A stretch of DNA of 64,000 nucleotides from Phormidesmis priestleyi BC1401 (lineage in GTDB: Bacteria; Cyanobacteriota; Cyanobacteriia; Leptolyngbyales; Leptolyngbyaceae), in the NCBI RefSeq assembly GCF_001650195.1, contig NZ_LXYR01000013.1, forward strand, positions 48,648 to 112,647, written 5' to 3'. The position numbers and the translations under genes were made by a program. Below, piece after piece: positions 34,021 to 43,624 of this stretch; position 1 is the first letter of the stretch, and the number at the start of each line of letters is the position of its first letter. The notes beneath the pieces were generated by a model. That model worked only from the letters and a program-made list of their open reading frames with translations, ran no database searches and was not told the origin of the DNA.

Positions 34021-34819
34021 CGAATACGGCAAAGCAGAAGATTGATATCATCGTTGTAGATGCTTATGGTGAAAGCAGCAGAGAGATTAACGGCACGAGG
34101 AGTTTAGGCTCTGCGTCTCAATGCAGGTAAAAATTCTTAAGAAGAAAAAGCCCTTAAACGGTTCCCGGCACCCGGCGAAATGAAGCAACCTCTATTTTAG
34201 AAGGCGTATTGTGAAGGGTCTATAAAAGTTGGCTGAGGGTGGTGTCCGTAATAATTCTCAGTGATACTATGAGGCTACTGAAAGCCACGTAGAAAGGGCG
34301 TAAGTAGTTTCCGACCATTATTTAGAGGTGTTCGATCGAAAAAACGACTTGTTTGAGTACGCCTGATTCATTTACTGAATTCAGCGGCTTAACCCCTTGG
34401 CTGAGAGCCACATTCTAAATCGGTTCCATTCATCGTGATCTGGGATGGGCATTTCTAGAAAGTTAGATTGCCATTCACCAGATTTAGGAGTGAACTTTGA
34501 TGGTCATTTTGATCTCAGTTTCTCCAACGAAGCCTCTACGCTGATGTTCTATTTTAGAGCATTCATTGAGGTGGAATGATAGAGAAAGTGCGACGAAATT
34601 ATTTTAGGAGTACTTGAGTGAAGCGACTCGTCTTTTTGCAGAGTTTACAGCCGCAAAGAGATTGCAGCAAGCAGGGAATGACACTCACTAACAGCGCAAG
34701 GCAAAATCTGGGGTCAAGGCAATTATGCAGTCTTTCAGGTTGCCAGCCAGCGTAGTGAAAAACATTGCTCTCGATATTAGCTTTGTCGTTCCGTCTGACA
34801 TTTTTACAAGAAACTTATC
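34021..34819. other. 799-bp gene-free stretch within the glycan locus
   Basis: No convincing frame exists on either strand. The segment at about 34485-34592 repeats the one at 30655-30757. A promoter for the block of five glycosyltransferase genes to the right probably lies here. I see no transposase remnants or inverted ends. Confidence 0.5.
34485..34592. repeat. Diverged non-coding block, copy 2
   Basis: It is similar over about 110 bp to 30655-30757, with the same order of conserved words (TAGGAG, GGTCATT, TGATCTCAG, TTCTCCAA, CCTCTA, AGAGAAAG). It lies about 230 bp before the start codon of the next glycosyltransferase gene. Confidence 0.6.
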
Positions 34820-35701
34820 ATGAGTCATATTCATGCCATCTGCTTAGTCAAAAACGAAGGCGATGTGATTTCCCAGACCCTGCAGTTTGCGAGCAAGTTC
34901 TGCCACAAAATCTATGTTTTTGATACGGGCAGCACCGATGATAGCTGGGAGCAGATTAAAAAATCAGCCAGTCAGGTCGTTGTGCCTTTCCGTCACGAAG
35001 CCGTGCCTTTTTATGATGGGCTGCGTGCCCAAGTATTTAATGCAGTGCGCGATCGCTTTGAACCAGGAGACTGGCTTTATATTCTGGATGCCGATGAGTT
35101 TCTCGCAGCAGATCCGCGCCAAGCCATTCGCATTGCTGAGCAAGAAGATGTTCAACAAATCAACACGATTCAATATAACTTTCACTTTACCGAGCTAGAT
35201 TGGCAAAAATACCAGAAGGGTTTAGACTCGCGAGATACCTCGATTCGTGGACGACGACGCTACTACCGCTTCACTAACTTCGAGCAGCGCTTATTTCGGA
35301 TTGATGCAGACTTAACCTGGTCTGAAACGGTCGATGCCGACAACCCACACGGGGCTATGATTCCGCGAGGACAGCAGAAACTCAAAAAGTGTTCCTACAA
35401 GCTTCCTAATTGCCATTACCAATACCGCGATCCCGAACAGATTCAACTCCGTCTAGAGACTCGTCGAGCTGCCCGCGAAAGCAACATACACAACTTTATT
35501 CACTATCAGTCGCTCGATTCTGACATGAACTGGCAGCGCTACATTTTTCCGAGTCAGCAGTTGAACTATTACAACAACGATGGCGTTTTCGAGATTCAGT
35601 TCGCCGAGCGGTTCAGCATCTTTCGAGAGACGCTTGGAAAGCGGGATTTCTTTCGCTTTGATTTTCTTGCTCAAGCCCAAGGCAGAAACAACCCGATTTA
35701 G
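34820..35701 (+). CDS. Family 2-like glycosyltransferase
   Basis: The 293-residue protein is of the Glyco_tranf_2_4 type: IHAICLVKNEGDVISQTLQFAS, FDTGSTDDSWE, and metal-binding DADEF in LYILDADEFLA. The remainder is rich in aromatic and basic residues (GRRRYYRFTNFEQRLFRID). Such proteins are annotated as glycosyltransferases, many for lipopolysaccharide core or capsule, with unknown linkages. It is the first of five closely spaced glycosyltransferase genes. Confidence 0.88.
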   Translation: MSHIHAICLVKNEGDVISQTLQFASKFCHKIYVFDTGSTDDSWEQIKKSASQVVVPFRHEAVPFYDGLRAQVFNAVRDRFEPGDWLYILDADEFLAADPRQAIRIAEQEDVQQINTIQYNFHFTELDWQKYQKGLDSRDTSIRGRRRYYRFTNFEQRLFRIDADLTWSETVDADNPHGAMIPRGQQKLKKCSYKLPNCHYQYRDPEQIQLRLETRRAARESNIHNFIHYQSLDSDMNWQRYIFPSQQLNYYNNDGVFEIQFAERFSIFRETLGKRDFFRFDFLAQAQGRNNPI

Positions 35702-35740
35702 CAGATCATGCTTAACTCTTCTATTGACAATATCGCTATG

Positions 35741-36649
35741 CCTAGCTTCAGTATTATTATTCCTGTCTACAATGCAGGTGCCTACATTGAATCCTCGTTG
35801 GCTTCGGTGTTTGCTCAAACTTACTGTGATTTTGAAGTGATTATTGTGGATGATGGCTCTACTGACGATACCGTCGATCGTGTCAACACATTCTCTCACC
35901 ACGCCGCACTGCGGTACGTTTACCAAGCCAATGCGGGACCGGCTGCGGCTCGAAACACGGGCTTAGATCTGGCGCGTGGACAGTTCATCGCGTTTCTAGA
36001 TTCAGATGACTTGTGGCATCCGCGCAAGCTTGAAGCCCATTGGCAGCGAATGCAGAATGCTCCCAGTTTAGGCATGAGTTTTGACTGGTTTGAGGTGTTT
36101 TATGAGCGCCCCGAAGCCAATCGTCTCTCGCCTTGGTTTGCGCCTCCGAGTAAAGTGACCCTAGGCTGGCAAGACTTTCTGCTTCGCAACTGGACGGGAA
36201 CCAGCAGCACTGTTGTGGTTCGGGCTGAGTGTCTGAAAGGTCAGCTAAGATTCGATGCCAGGTTTCGCACAGGTGAAGACTACCAGCTTTGGATCGCGAT
36301 CGCGCAAGCAGGGTGGGAGATTGGCTTCATCCCAGAGGCGCTGACGCTCTATCGCAAACGCCCTAGCAGTCTGACGGTTGACTATTTGCAGATCGCACTT
36401 GATGAACTGCTGGTGATGGAGCAAGGAGTGCAGGTCACCGATGAGATTACTAAAGCCGCTATCAAGGTAGCGACAACTCGCCGACAGGTCGATGTCGCTT
36501 GGGCTTACTTCCGATCAGGGCAAAAGCGAATGGCTTACCAGTCTCTCAAACACAGTTATCAGGCGATTCCACAATTTGTTGCCGAGCGACTGAGACGGAA
36601 GTGGCTCCATCGTTCCAGTTCGCCTCAACTTTCTTCAGAAGCCCTATGA
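35741..36649 (+). CDS. Family 2 glycosyltransferase
   Basis: The 302-residue protein has FSIIIPVYNAGAYIESSLASVFAQTYCDFEVIIVDDGSTDDT, DSDD as the metal-binding motif (FIAFLDSDDLWHPRKLE) and FRTGEDYQLWIAIA. I start at the ATG at 35741 (MPSFSI), where the GT-A core begins; an in-frame ATG lies at 35708, seven bases after the preceding stop. The spacing indicates one operon with its neighbours. Confidence 0.92.
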   Translation, partial: PSFSIIIPVYNAGAYIESSLASVFAQTYCDFEVIIVDDGSTDDTVDRVNTFSHHAALRYVYQANAGPAAARNTGLDLARGQFIAFLDSDDLWHPRKLEAHWQRMQNAPSLGMSFDWFEVFYERPEANRLSPWFAPPSKVTLGWQDFLLRNWTGTSSTVVVRAECLKGQLRFDARFRTGEDYQLWIAIAQAGWEIGFIPEALTLYRKRPSSLTVDYLQIALDELLVMEQGVQVTDEITKAAIKVATTRRQVDVAWAYFRSGQKRMAYQSLKHSYQAIPQFVAERLRRKWLHRSSSPQLSSEAL

Positions 36650-36675
36650 ATTCTTCCCTATCTTCAGTTTCTGAT

Positions 36676-36707
36676 CGATCGTGTAGGGTTCCCGTGAACC
36701 ACGATCG
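36676..36707 (+). repeat. CGATCG-based hairpin between glycosyltransferase genes
   Basis: CGATCGTG (36676-36683) pairs with CACGATCG (36700-36707), and inside it GGTTC pairs with GAACC, giving a long stem with a short bulge and a CCGT loop. There is no T run, so it is not a standard terminator. Similar hairpins lie at 37761-37783 and 54000-54021. Confidence 0.6.
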
Positions 36708-36760
36708 TGTCCGCTTGCGTCAACCCGTTTGTTTCCACCCCTTGCTCTGGAGTTTGTGAA

Positions 36761-37738
36761 GTGACTCAAAGTCGTTTGTCGGAACCTGCAACCGGAGTCA
36801 ACTTAATACCCGCGATCGCAGTGATTGTTTGCACCTACAATCGCGCCGATCGCCTACTGTTGGCGTTAGAGGCTTTGACTCAGCAGACGCTGCCCAGTTC
36901 GGCGTTTGAAGTGCTGGTCGTAGACAACTGCTCTACCGACAACACCCCTGCTGTCTGTAAAGTGTTCCAAGAGCGATTCGACAACTTTAGATATGTCCAT
37001 GAGCCGATTCAAGGGCTATCAAAAGCGCGCAACACAGGCTGGCAAGTCTCTCAAAGTCTCTATATTGCTTACTTAGATGATGATGCCATTCCTTGCACAG
37101 AATGGGTTGAGGCAATTTTGAATGTGTTTGAGACGGTGCGACCTAAACCTGCTAGCATCGGCGGTCCAATCTATCCACTCTGGGAGATTCCTCGACCCGA
37201 CTGGATTACTCCTGGTATGGAAACACTGTTTACGATGCTGGATGGCGGCGATACTCCTCGCTGGTTTGACGAAAACGAGTATCCGTGGGGAGCAAATGTG
37301 ATCTACCGCCGCGATGCCCTAGAAGAAGTCGGTGGCTTCTGCGAACAACTGGGGCGCAAAGGGCAAAGTTTGCTCTCAGGGGAAGAGACCCTGCTGAATG
37401 CCACCTTAAAAGCTCAGGGGGAAGGATTCTACTATAGCCCTCAAGCCTCTGTGTCACACTGGGTTCCCAAAGAGCGGATCACCCCAGATTGGTTAGTGCA
37501 GCGCAGTTACTGGCAAGGCTATTCGGTCGCTTTAGTCGATAGCATTGTGGGCAAATCGTCGCTGTACCAGCGATTGAGTAGCACCTGGGGTTTACTAAAA
37601 CGCCTCTTTGACCTAAACCCACTCCTTCTCCAAGTTTTGTCTCAAACTAAATCCTGTTTGCAGATTGGATTTTTGGCGCAGGCAAAACTCATGCTCTCGT
37701 GGCAGTGGGGATACTTCTCTAGAGTTTGGTTTGGCTAG
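36761..37738 (+). CDS. Family 2 glycosyltransferase
   Basis: The 325-residue protein has VIVCTYNRADRLLLALEALTQQTLP, VVDNCSTDNTP, and the metal-binding DDDA in YIAYLDDDAIP, then VGGFCEQLGRKGQSLLSGEETLL, the acceptor segment of GT2 enzymes. The C-terminus is helical. I use the GTG at 36761, preceded eight bases upstream by GGAG; another GTG in frame lies at 36707. Confidence 0.9.
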   Translation: MTQSRLSEPATGVNLIPAIAVIVCTYNRADRLLLALEALTQQTLPSSAFEVLVVDNCSTDNTPAVCKVFQERFDNFRYVHEPIQGLSKARNTGWQVSQSLYIAYLDDDAIPCTEWVEAILNVFETVRPKPASIGGPIYPLWEIPRPDWITPGMETLFTMLDGGDTPRWFDENEYPWGANVIYRRDALEEVGGFCEQLGRKGQSLLSGEETLLNATLKAQGEGFYYSPQASVSHWVPKERITPDWLVQRSYWQGYSVALVDSIVGKSSLYQRLSSTWGLLKRLFDLNPLLLQVLSQTKSCLQIGFLAQAKLMLSWQWGYFSRVWFG

Positions 37739-37760
37739 CGGATAACACTGGTCGAGTTTA

Positions 37761-37783
37761 GCGATCGTGAAAACCACGATCGC
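37761..37783 (+). repeat. HIP1-like hairpin between glycosyltransferase genes
   Basis: GCGATCGTG (37761-37769) and CACGATCGC (37775-37783) form a perfect nine-base stem with loop AAAAC. It is 36 bp before the next start codon. Without a T run it may stabilise the mRNA or pause transcription rather than terminate it. Confidence 0.6.
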
Positions 37784-37818
37784 CGCCTGTTTGTACTCCT
37801 TCTAAAGCAATCTCAATT

Positions 37819-38832
37819 ATGGGAAAACCAACGATCGTCTGTCTTACGCCTGTCAGAAATGAAGCCTGGATTCTGGATCGATTCTTGCAGTGTGCCAGCC
37901 TCTGGGCAGACCACATTATCATCGCTGACCAATCGACGGATAACACCGCTGAGATTGCCCGCCGCTACCCTAAAGTAACCGTGGTTCACAACCCTGCAAC
38001 AGGCTACAACGAAGCGGAACGCCAAAAGCTAATCTTGGAAGCCGCTCGCCAAATTCCTGAACCCCGGCTCCTAATCACGCTGGATGCCGATGAAGCGTTT
38101 ACTGCCAACTTTATGACTAGCCCGGAGTGGCAGACGCTGCTCAATGCTCCGGTAGGAACTGCTGTTCGCTTTAAGTGGGTTAACTTAATCGATGACCTAG
38201 AGCATTATTGGACGGCTCCTTGGGACTATGCCTGGGGCTTCATGGATGACGGCAGCGAGCCAACTTGGAGCACCCTGCACACCACGCGAATCCCGGCTCC
38301 GTTGAACGCTCCAGATATTGTGATGCGGGATATCAAAGTGATGCACTACGCCTTTACTGATCCAGTGCGTCGGGAGAGTAAGTGGCGCTGGTATCAGTGC
38401 TTTGAGCGGATTGTGAACCCCCACCGCACCCCGATCGACCTGTATCGGCAGTACCACGAAGCCGATAGTCTAGCACCCGATCAAATTCGCCCCATTCCTA
38501 ACCATTGGATGCAGGGTTATGTCGATCGGGGGATCGATATGACGAGTATCCATCGTCCTCACCGCCCCTGGTGGGACAAAGAGTTGGTGGATATGCTCGA
38601 TAAGTATGGTCCGGCTCACTTCCGCCGCCAAAATATTTGGAACGTCGATTGGGACGCGGTTCATCGAGAAATCTATGGCAAGGACGCGTCTCGATCGCTG
38701 AGTGACCCCCGCAGTAAGCTCGATAAATGGGTGCATCGCTGGCTACAAGCTTCTCAAGCTTATTATCAGCCCTACAACCGAACGCTTGACATTCGCATCA
38801 TTGAGAAGGTTTTACATCTCCTTGGCTGGTAG
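37819..38832 (+). CDS. Family 2-like glycosyltransferase
   Basis: The 337-residue protein has IVCLTPVRNEAWILDRFLQCA, IADQSTDNT, and the metal-binding DADEAF in LITLDADEAFT, as in the Glyco_tranf_2_4 group. A long C-terminal region rich in W, H and R (RPHRPWWDKELVDMLDKYGP) is unlike the other GT2 proteins here. The specificity is unknown. It follows the previous gene by 80 bp. Confidence 0.88.
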   Translation: MGKPTIVCLTPVRNEAWILDRFLQCASLWADHIIIADQSTDNTAEIARRYPKVTVVHNPATGYNEAERQKLILEAARQIPEPRLLITLDADEAFTANFMTSPEWQTLLNAPVGTAVRFKWVNLIDDLEHYWTAPWDYAWGFMDDGSEPTWSTLHTTRIPAPLNAPDIVMRDIKVMHYAFTDPVRRESKWRWYQCFERIVNPHRTPIDLYRQYHEADSLAPDQIRPIPNHWMQGYVDRGIDMTSIHRPHRPWWDKELVDMLDKYGPAHFRRQNIWNVDWDAVHREIYGKDASRSLSDPRSKLDKWVHRWLQASQAYYQPYNRTLDIRIIEKVLHLLGW

Positions 38833-38990
38833 GTTGTCAACCCTGCACACCCCTGTATGGCGATCCTATTTGAGTGGTCAGATTCGGAAATAGAGTAACA
38901 GCCTTGCTTCTCACGTCTGATTGAGAATTACTGTATTTCAGTTCTCAATGCTCAGATCTATCGTCGTTTTCTGGAGATTGAGTTGTCGCC

Positions 38991-40238
38991 ATGAAGGTCT
39001 TAATCGCTCTCCCAGTCGAGCATAAAACTTATCGCTCAATTGATGACATTATCAAAGGTCACGCTCCAGTTAACGGGACTGATGGTTCATTCATTCGGCT
39101 AGCGGGTTTGTTGACGGAAGCCGGGATTGAGGTCTGCCTGAGTACGGCTTCTCCTGTCTCTGCTTGTCAATTTAGATCGATTAACCACCGTGATGTCAAA
39201 GCAGAAGAGTTTGACCACTTGATTGTTCACCAAGAGCACTGGAATGGAACATCATTAACATTCGGCAATCACGTCTTAGCAAAAACCTATCTCTGGTTAC
39301 ATTTGGAGGTCAACAAGGGTTTGGTCTATACGTTCTTACAGAACGGTGGGCATCGGGTGATTTGTCCCTCGCAGTATTTGGCTAAGTGGTATCGTATGTT
39401 ACCAAAATGGCAGAACAAAGTCGTTGTGATTCCTAACCTTCACTGCCCCATTTTTCGCCCAATACTCGCTAGTGAATCTGAGGAATCGACTCTCAGACTA
39501 CTGTTTATTGGAGCCTTGGGTCTGGGTAAAGGATTGATTGAGCTAACTCAGATTTGGTCTTATCTTGCTCAACGTCAAGTTGCGTTAGAGTTTGCGATCG
39601 CTGGCAGCATCAGCTTATATCAAGACGATCTGGCAGGTGAGGCAGGGCTTGCCGAGCCAACTTTAGAAAATACGGTGATTTTGCCCTGGCTAAAATCTTT
39701 ACCCAAAGACTATCAGCCAAAATTCTTGGGATCGCTGTCTCCCAAACAACTTCAGATCGAAATTGCTAAATCTTGGGCAGTCATTGTCAACCCTTCTCCG
39801 GTTCATCCTGAAACGTTTTGTATTTCTGCGGTTGAGGCTGAAGCCTGCGATCGTACCGTTTTCTCAGTTCGGGCTGGAGCGCTGCCAGAAACGGTCTATC
39901 ACGATAAGTTCAATTCTCTTGGAGAAGGTGACGCTGTGGAATCCGTGTGCGAACGAATTATTGAAGGCTTATCTCATCCAGAGCAGGTGGCTGAAAACGG
40001 CAAGCTCGCAGGCAACTATGTTCGACGCAGGTTCGACAACCAAGTGATTTCTACAATGTGGATAGCGATGCTCAATGGACAACCCATCAACTCAGGACTT
40101 CCAAAATTTGGGGACAGTTTTCAAGGAGTCGTGCGCGATGTGATTCGTTGGAGCAGGATGTGGAAGGTTATTAACGGCTACAAGGATGCAGAATATCAAA
40201 TAATGACGGCTCTTAGAAGAGTGAAAGGTTCGGCATAA
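38991..40238 (+). CDS. Family 4-type glycosyltransferase
   Basis: The 415-residue protein fits the GT-B fold: HVLAKTYLWLHLEVN and VICPSQYLAKWYRMLPKWQNKVVVIPNLH in the N-terminal half, then LRLLFIGALGLGKGLIELTQIW and VNPSPVHPETFCISAVEAEACDRTVFSVRAGALPETV, the E-x7-E region that binds the nucleotide-sugar. It probably retains the anomeric configuration of the sugar it transfers. The final 50 residues are helical. No signal peptide. Confidence 0.88.
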   Translation: MKVLIALPVEHKTYRSIDDIIKGHAPVNGTDGSFIRLAGLLTEAGIEVCLSTASPVSACQFRSINHRDVKAEEFDHLIVHQEHWNGTSLTFGNHVLAKTYLWLHLEVNKGLVYTFLQNGGHRVICPSQYLAKWYRMLPKWQNKVVVIPNLHCPIFRPILASESEESTLRLLFIGALGLGKGLIELTQIWSYLAQRQVALEFAIAGSISLYQDDLAGEAGLAEPTLENTVILPWLKSLPKDYQPKFLGSLSPKQLQIEIAKSWAVIVNPSPVHPETFCISAVEAEACDRTVFSVRAGALPETVYHDKFNSLGEGDAVESVCERIIEGLSHPEQVAENGKLAGNYVRRRFDNQVISTMWIAMLNGQPINSGLPKFGDSFQGVVRDVIRWSRMWKVINGYKDAEYQIMTALRRVKGSA

Positions 40239-40333
40239 CGCCTTTTTACTGGAAACGTCAGCTCTTGACTATCCGCTGTATTCAGGTCTTTGAGATCTCT
40301 TATCCAATCAAATAAGTACTCCCTTTTATCTTT

Positions 40334-41425
40334 ATGAACAAAATTGCGCTTGTTAACTGTTACATGGGCACCCTTCCCAACTACTTTCAACTCTTTTTAG
40401 ATTCTGCTGTTCGCAACCCAGACATAGATTTCTATATTTTTAATGATGAAACCGAGAAAATCAATGTTTCTCACAATGTAAAAATCATACCTTTATCACT
40501 GGGCGAATTTAATAAACTAGCATCCTCAAAGTTAGAGCTTTCAATTGGAGTAACCCATAACCATGGCTATAAGCTCTGTGATTTAAAACCAGCCTATGGT
40601 GTTATTTTTGAAGATTATCTAAGAGGTTACGATTTTTGGGGGTATTGTGACATAGACATTATTTGGGGCAAAGTAACCAATTTTGTTACGCCAGAAGTTC
40701 TTTCTAGCCACGACGTAATAACTGTTGAAAAAACTCATTTAGCAGGACATTTCACTTTATTTCGGAACAGTGGAATAACCATTGATTTGTTCCGACAAAC
40801 AGAAGATTACAAAAAGGTTTTTGCCGACATCAATCGTGCCTATTGGTTTGATGAAAGCTGCAAACGATTTGGAAGATATTACCCTATACAGGAATTAATA
40901 GATTCTGCACAGACGGTGAGTATGTACGATATCGTGATGGAACTCAGCCAAAAGAAGCAGTTAAGGCTGTTCATGAAGTATGTTATTCGCGAATATCCTG
41001 ATCCATTTAGATTTGTTTACCGCAATGGAATACTTGAGGATTCTAATGTTTATCTTGGACTTGATGAGAACGGTCATGGCTACTTCAAGGAGCTTGATAC
41101 AAAAGAACAATTTATGTATTTTCATCTCTATCATGTTAAGAGCGATTGGAGGTTCTACATCTCGCAACTCGATCGCTTACCATCTGAATTTCATGTCACG
41201 TCCGCAGGAATTATCCCTGGCGCACCAAACGATCTGATTTCAGTTAACAAGTGGAGAATTCAAAAGATTCTGTTTAGTGGCGCATTTCTAGCTCAAAGTT
41301 TAAGTGAGATGGGGTTGTTCTCATTTCTCAAACGACTTACATCTAAATTGAATAAGAGAGTGACAAAAGGCGAACCCCTGCGATTGCGAGAGATATGTCG
41401 CACTGGATCACACTACCCTTCATAG
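40334..41425 (+). CDS. DUF6625 family protein, probable glycosyltransferase
   Basis: The 363-residue protein has the family order KIALVNCYMGTLPNYFQLFLDS, IDFYIFNDE, KLCDLKPAYGVIFEDYLRGYDFWGYCDIDIIWG and AGHFTLFRNSG. The DIDIIWG text resembles a GT-A D-x-D metal site, so a glycosyltransferase role is plausible but not proven for the family. It has a clear paralogue at 52023-53021. A+T-rich codons here are unlike those of the neighbours, which could mean a different origin. Confidence 0.85.
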   Translation: MNKIALVNCYMGTLPNYFQLFLDSAVRNPDIDFYIFNDETEKINVSHNVKIIPLSLGEFNKLASSKLELSIGVTHNHGYKLCDLKPAYGVIFEDYLRGYDFWGYCDIDIIWGKVTNFVTPEVLSSHDVITVEKTHLAGHFTLFRNSGITIDLFRQTEDYKKVFADINRAYWFDESCKRFGRYYPIQELIDSAQTVSMYDIVMELSQKKQLRLFMKYVIREYPDPFRFVYRNGILEDSNVYLGLDENGHGYFKELDTKEQFMYFHLYHVKSDWRFYISQLDRLPSEFHVTSAGIIPGAPNDLISVNKWRIQKILFSGAFLAQSLSEMGLFSFLKRLTSKLNKRVTKGEPLRLREICRTGSHYPS

Positions 41426-41608
41426 CCTTATTATCACAATTTATTATTGCTATGAAAAATTGAGTTAGTCGCTGCCGACATTTTATGTCTAAAAAAGTTG
41501 AGAAGATGGTTCTGTTGTCAACTCTGGTGCACTTGGAGAGTTTTCTCTAGGATGCTTTCTCTAAGTATCGCTACCATTTCCCTGAGTGCAAACTTAAATG
41601 ATAGAGAA

Positions 41609-42583
41609 ATGATTAACTTAATTTGGTGGAAGCTTGAGCCTGTTTCTTCTTACGAATACGACTGGCTCAATTTATTGCTATCTGACTTCAAAGTAAATCA
41701 CATTGTTGACTTTAAGAATAAGGTCTGCGTCGATAATGCAATAATTGTCGCAAACCTAAGTCAATCGTTCTTTAAAGGTCATGAGGCGCGCAAAAGTTAT
41801 CTCGAAGAACGTCAGCAATTCTACAACTATGTCAAACGCTTCAAATCGGCTGGCATGAAGGTGGGCTTATTTCATCTAGGCGATGAGTTCTACAGAGAGT
41901 CTACAAGCTTTTATCAGGATCTAGATTTCGTATTCAGACAATACTATAGAGCAGAGGATCATCAGAAATTTAGTCACTGTCACTACCTTCCAATCGGTTA
42001 CAAATCTGGATTCTGCCAGGAAATCGTGGCTCGACCCATCGCTGAAAGACAGTATTTATGGTCTTTTGCAGGTCATTTAAAGGGAACTCGATTTGAAATG
42101 CTACGATCTGCGAAAAAGATTACAGGTGGCAAATCTCATACGACTCACCAGTGGAATGATCCCAACGGACTCAACACCCAGCAATATGCTGACTTATTAA
42201 GCGACTCAAAGTTTTCCCTGTCTCCAATGGGAAACTATTCGGTCGATTGCTTTCGAGTGTATGAATCTTTAGAGGCAGGAGCCATTCCGATTATCGAAGC
42301 CAAAGGGATGCGGCAAGCTTTGGCGGTTCTATTTAATCCTCAACTGATCGTCAAATATGGAAGTCGCGATCGCAACTTTTGGTTGAGAAACTATTGCTAT
42401 TGGGAACGAGCGTTTCCTACAGATTTCCCCTGTCCTTTAATCTATGACTGGAGAGATCTAGAAGCGGTGATTAACTCGATCGACATAGAGCATTTGTCTG
42501 AAGAAATACAGCAATGGTGGAAGGAATACAAAGATTCTTTGCTCCAGCTAGTGCGATTGACCATTAAGGAGGCTTTTTTCTAA
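41609..42583 (+). CDS. Exostosin-like glycosyltransferase
   Basis: The 324-residue protein has VGLFHLGDEF in the N-terminal half and the exostosin-type C-terminal text LLSDSKFSLSPMGNYSVDCFRVYESLEAGAIPIIEAKG. Overall identity with the exostosin-like protein at 30846-31970 is limited to this segment. I start at the ATG at 41609 (MINLIWWKLEP); the upstream frame to 41498 does not look protein-like. It is probably cytoplasmic, as there is no signal peptide. Confidence 0.82.
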   Translation: MINLIWWKLEPVSSYEYDWLNLLLSDFKVNHIVDFKNKVCVDNAIIVANLSQSFFKGHEARKSYLEERQQFYNYVKRFKSAGMKVGLFHLGDEFYRESTSFYQDLDFVFRQYYRAEDHQKFSHCHYLPIGYKSGFCQEIVARPIAERQYLWSFAGHLKGTRFEMLRSAKKITGGKSHTTHQWNDPNGLNTQQYADLLSDSKFSLSPMGNYSVDCFRVYESLEAGAIPIIEAKGMRQALAVLFNPQLIVKYGSRDRNFWLRNYCYWERAFPTDFPCPLIYDWRDLEAVINSIDIEHLSEEIQQWWKEYKDSLLQLVRLTIKEAFF

Positions 42584-42661
42584 CAACAGAAGCTGCAGTT
42601 GCTAAAAACGACATTTGCTTACCACAGTAGCTAATTCCCACTAACTCAGAGAAACTTAAAC

Positions 42662-43552
42662 ATGACAAACATTGTTCTAGCAACTGATGCTAACAATCTA
42701 TGGGGTGTTGCCGTTACAGTCCGTTCTGTCCTAGAAAGCTGTAGTACTATTTGCAACGTTTATGTCATTTGTGTTGATGTAAAGCCCAGCGATCGTGAAC
42801 TCCTGCGTGACTCTTGGAGAACTCCAAACGTTGGAGAGATAGAATTTATCTCCTTTGACAAAGATAAACTTGCTCACTTTCGCAGTACGCTTTACCTGAA
42901 AAGCAAAGTATCGAATGCTCGCTTGTTTATTGCTGATTGCCTTCCAAACCTTTCCCGTTGTATCTATTTGGATACAGACTTGATCGCTTTTTCGGATTTC
43001 AAAACGCTCTATGACACTGATTTGTTGGGCAACATAGCAGGCTGTGTTCTTGACAGCGCAGCTTCTGACCCCAATCAAGCAGCGCGTCTAAAGGACGATT
43101 TGAAGTTGAGAAGCCCATCGCTGTACTTTAATGCAGGTGTGATATTGATCGACCTCGTTGCTTGGAGGAGAAATCAAGTTACACAAAAAGCCGTCCAAGT
43201 TAGCACCGAGATGTATGATGCGCTCGCCGCCTTAGACCAAGACATATTGAACATCGTGTTGCAAGATCACTGGCTCAGCTTAGACCCGAAGTGGAACACG
43301 TTGAAGTTTTTAGCGCCCAAAAACTTCAGTGATGGAATCGTTCATTTGTGTGGAAGAGTAAAGCCTTGGCATCCTGACTATCAGGATAATTTCAAGAACG
43401 AATTCTTTGAAATTCTTGACCGAACGAAGTTCTCTGGCAAAAGACCCAGTAGCTTAATGGGGCTAGGAACACTTTATAAAAAGATCTCTCGTTCCGTTCC
43501 TACTCTGGAGATGATTCAAGGCAAACTTCGGAGATTTTACAGTAGCATCTAG
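42662..43552 (+). CDS. Family 8 glycosyltransferase
   Basis: The 296-residue protein is a GT8 enzyme: IVLATDANNLWGVAVTVRSVLE, NARLFIADCLPNLSRCIYLDTDLIAF with D104-T-D106 as the metal site, YFNAGVILIDLVAWRR, DQDILNIVLQDHWLSLDPKWN, and IVHLCGRVKPW near the end. Bacterial GT8 enzymes add glucose or galactose to LPS core or capsule with retention of configuration. It precedes the ABC exporter gene by 72 bp. Confidence 0.93.
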   Translation: MTNIVLATDANNLWGVAVTVRSVLESCSTICNVYVICVDVKPSDRELLRDSWRTPNVGEIEFISFDKDKLAHFRSTLYLKSKVSNARLFIADCLPNLSRCIYLDTDLIAFSDFKTLYDTDLLGNIAGCVLDSAASDPNQAARLKDDLKLRSPSLYFNAGVILIDLVAWRRNQVTQKAVQVSTEMYDALAALDQDILNIVLQDHWLSLDPKWNTLKFLAPKNFSDGIVHLCGRVKPWHPDYQDNFKNEFFEILDRTKFSGKRPSSLMGLGTLYKKISRSVPTLEMIQGKLRRFYSSI

Positions 43553-43624
43553 CGGCAAATTAGCCGTTGAGAGAGTGCTACTGGTGTAATAGGTTTTCTG
43601 CTGAACAAATTTTTGAGAGACACT

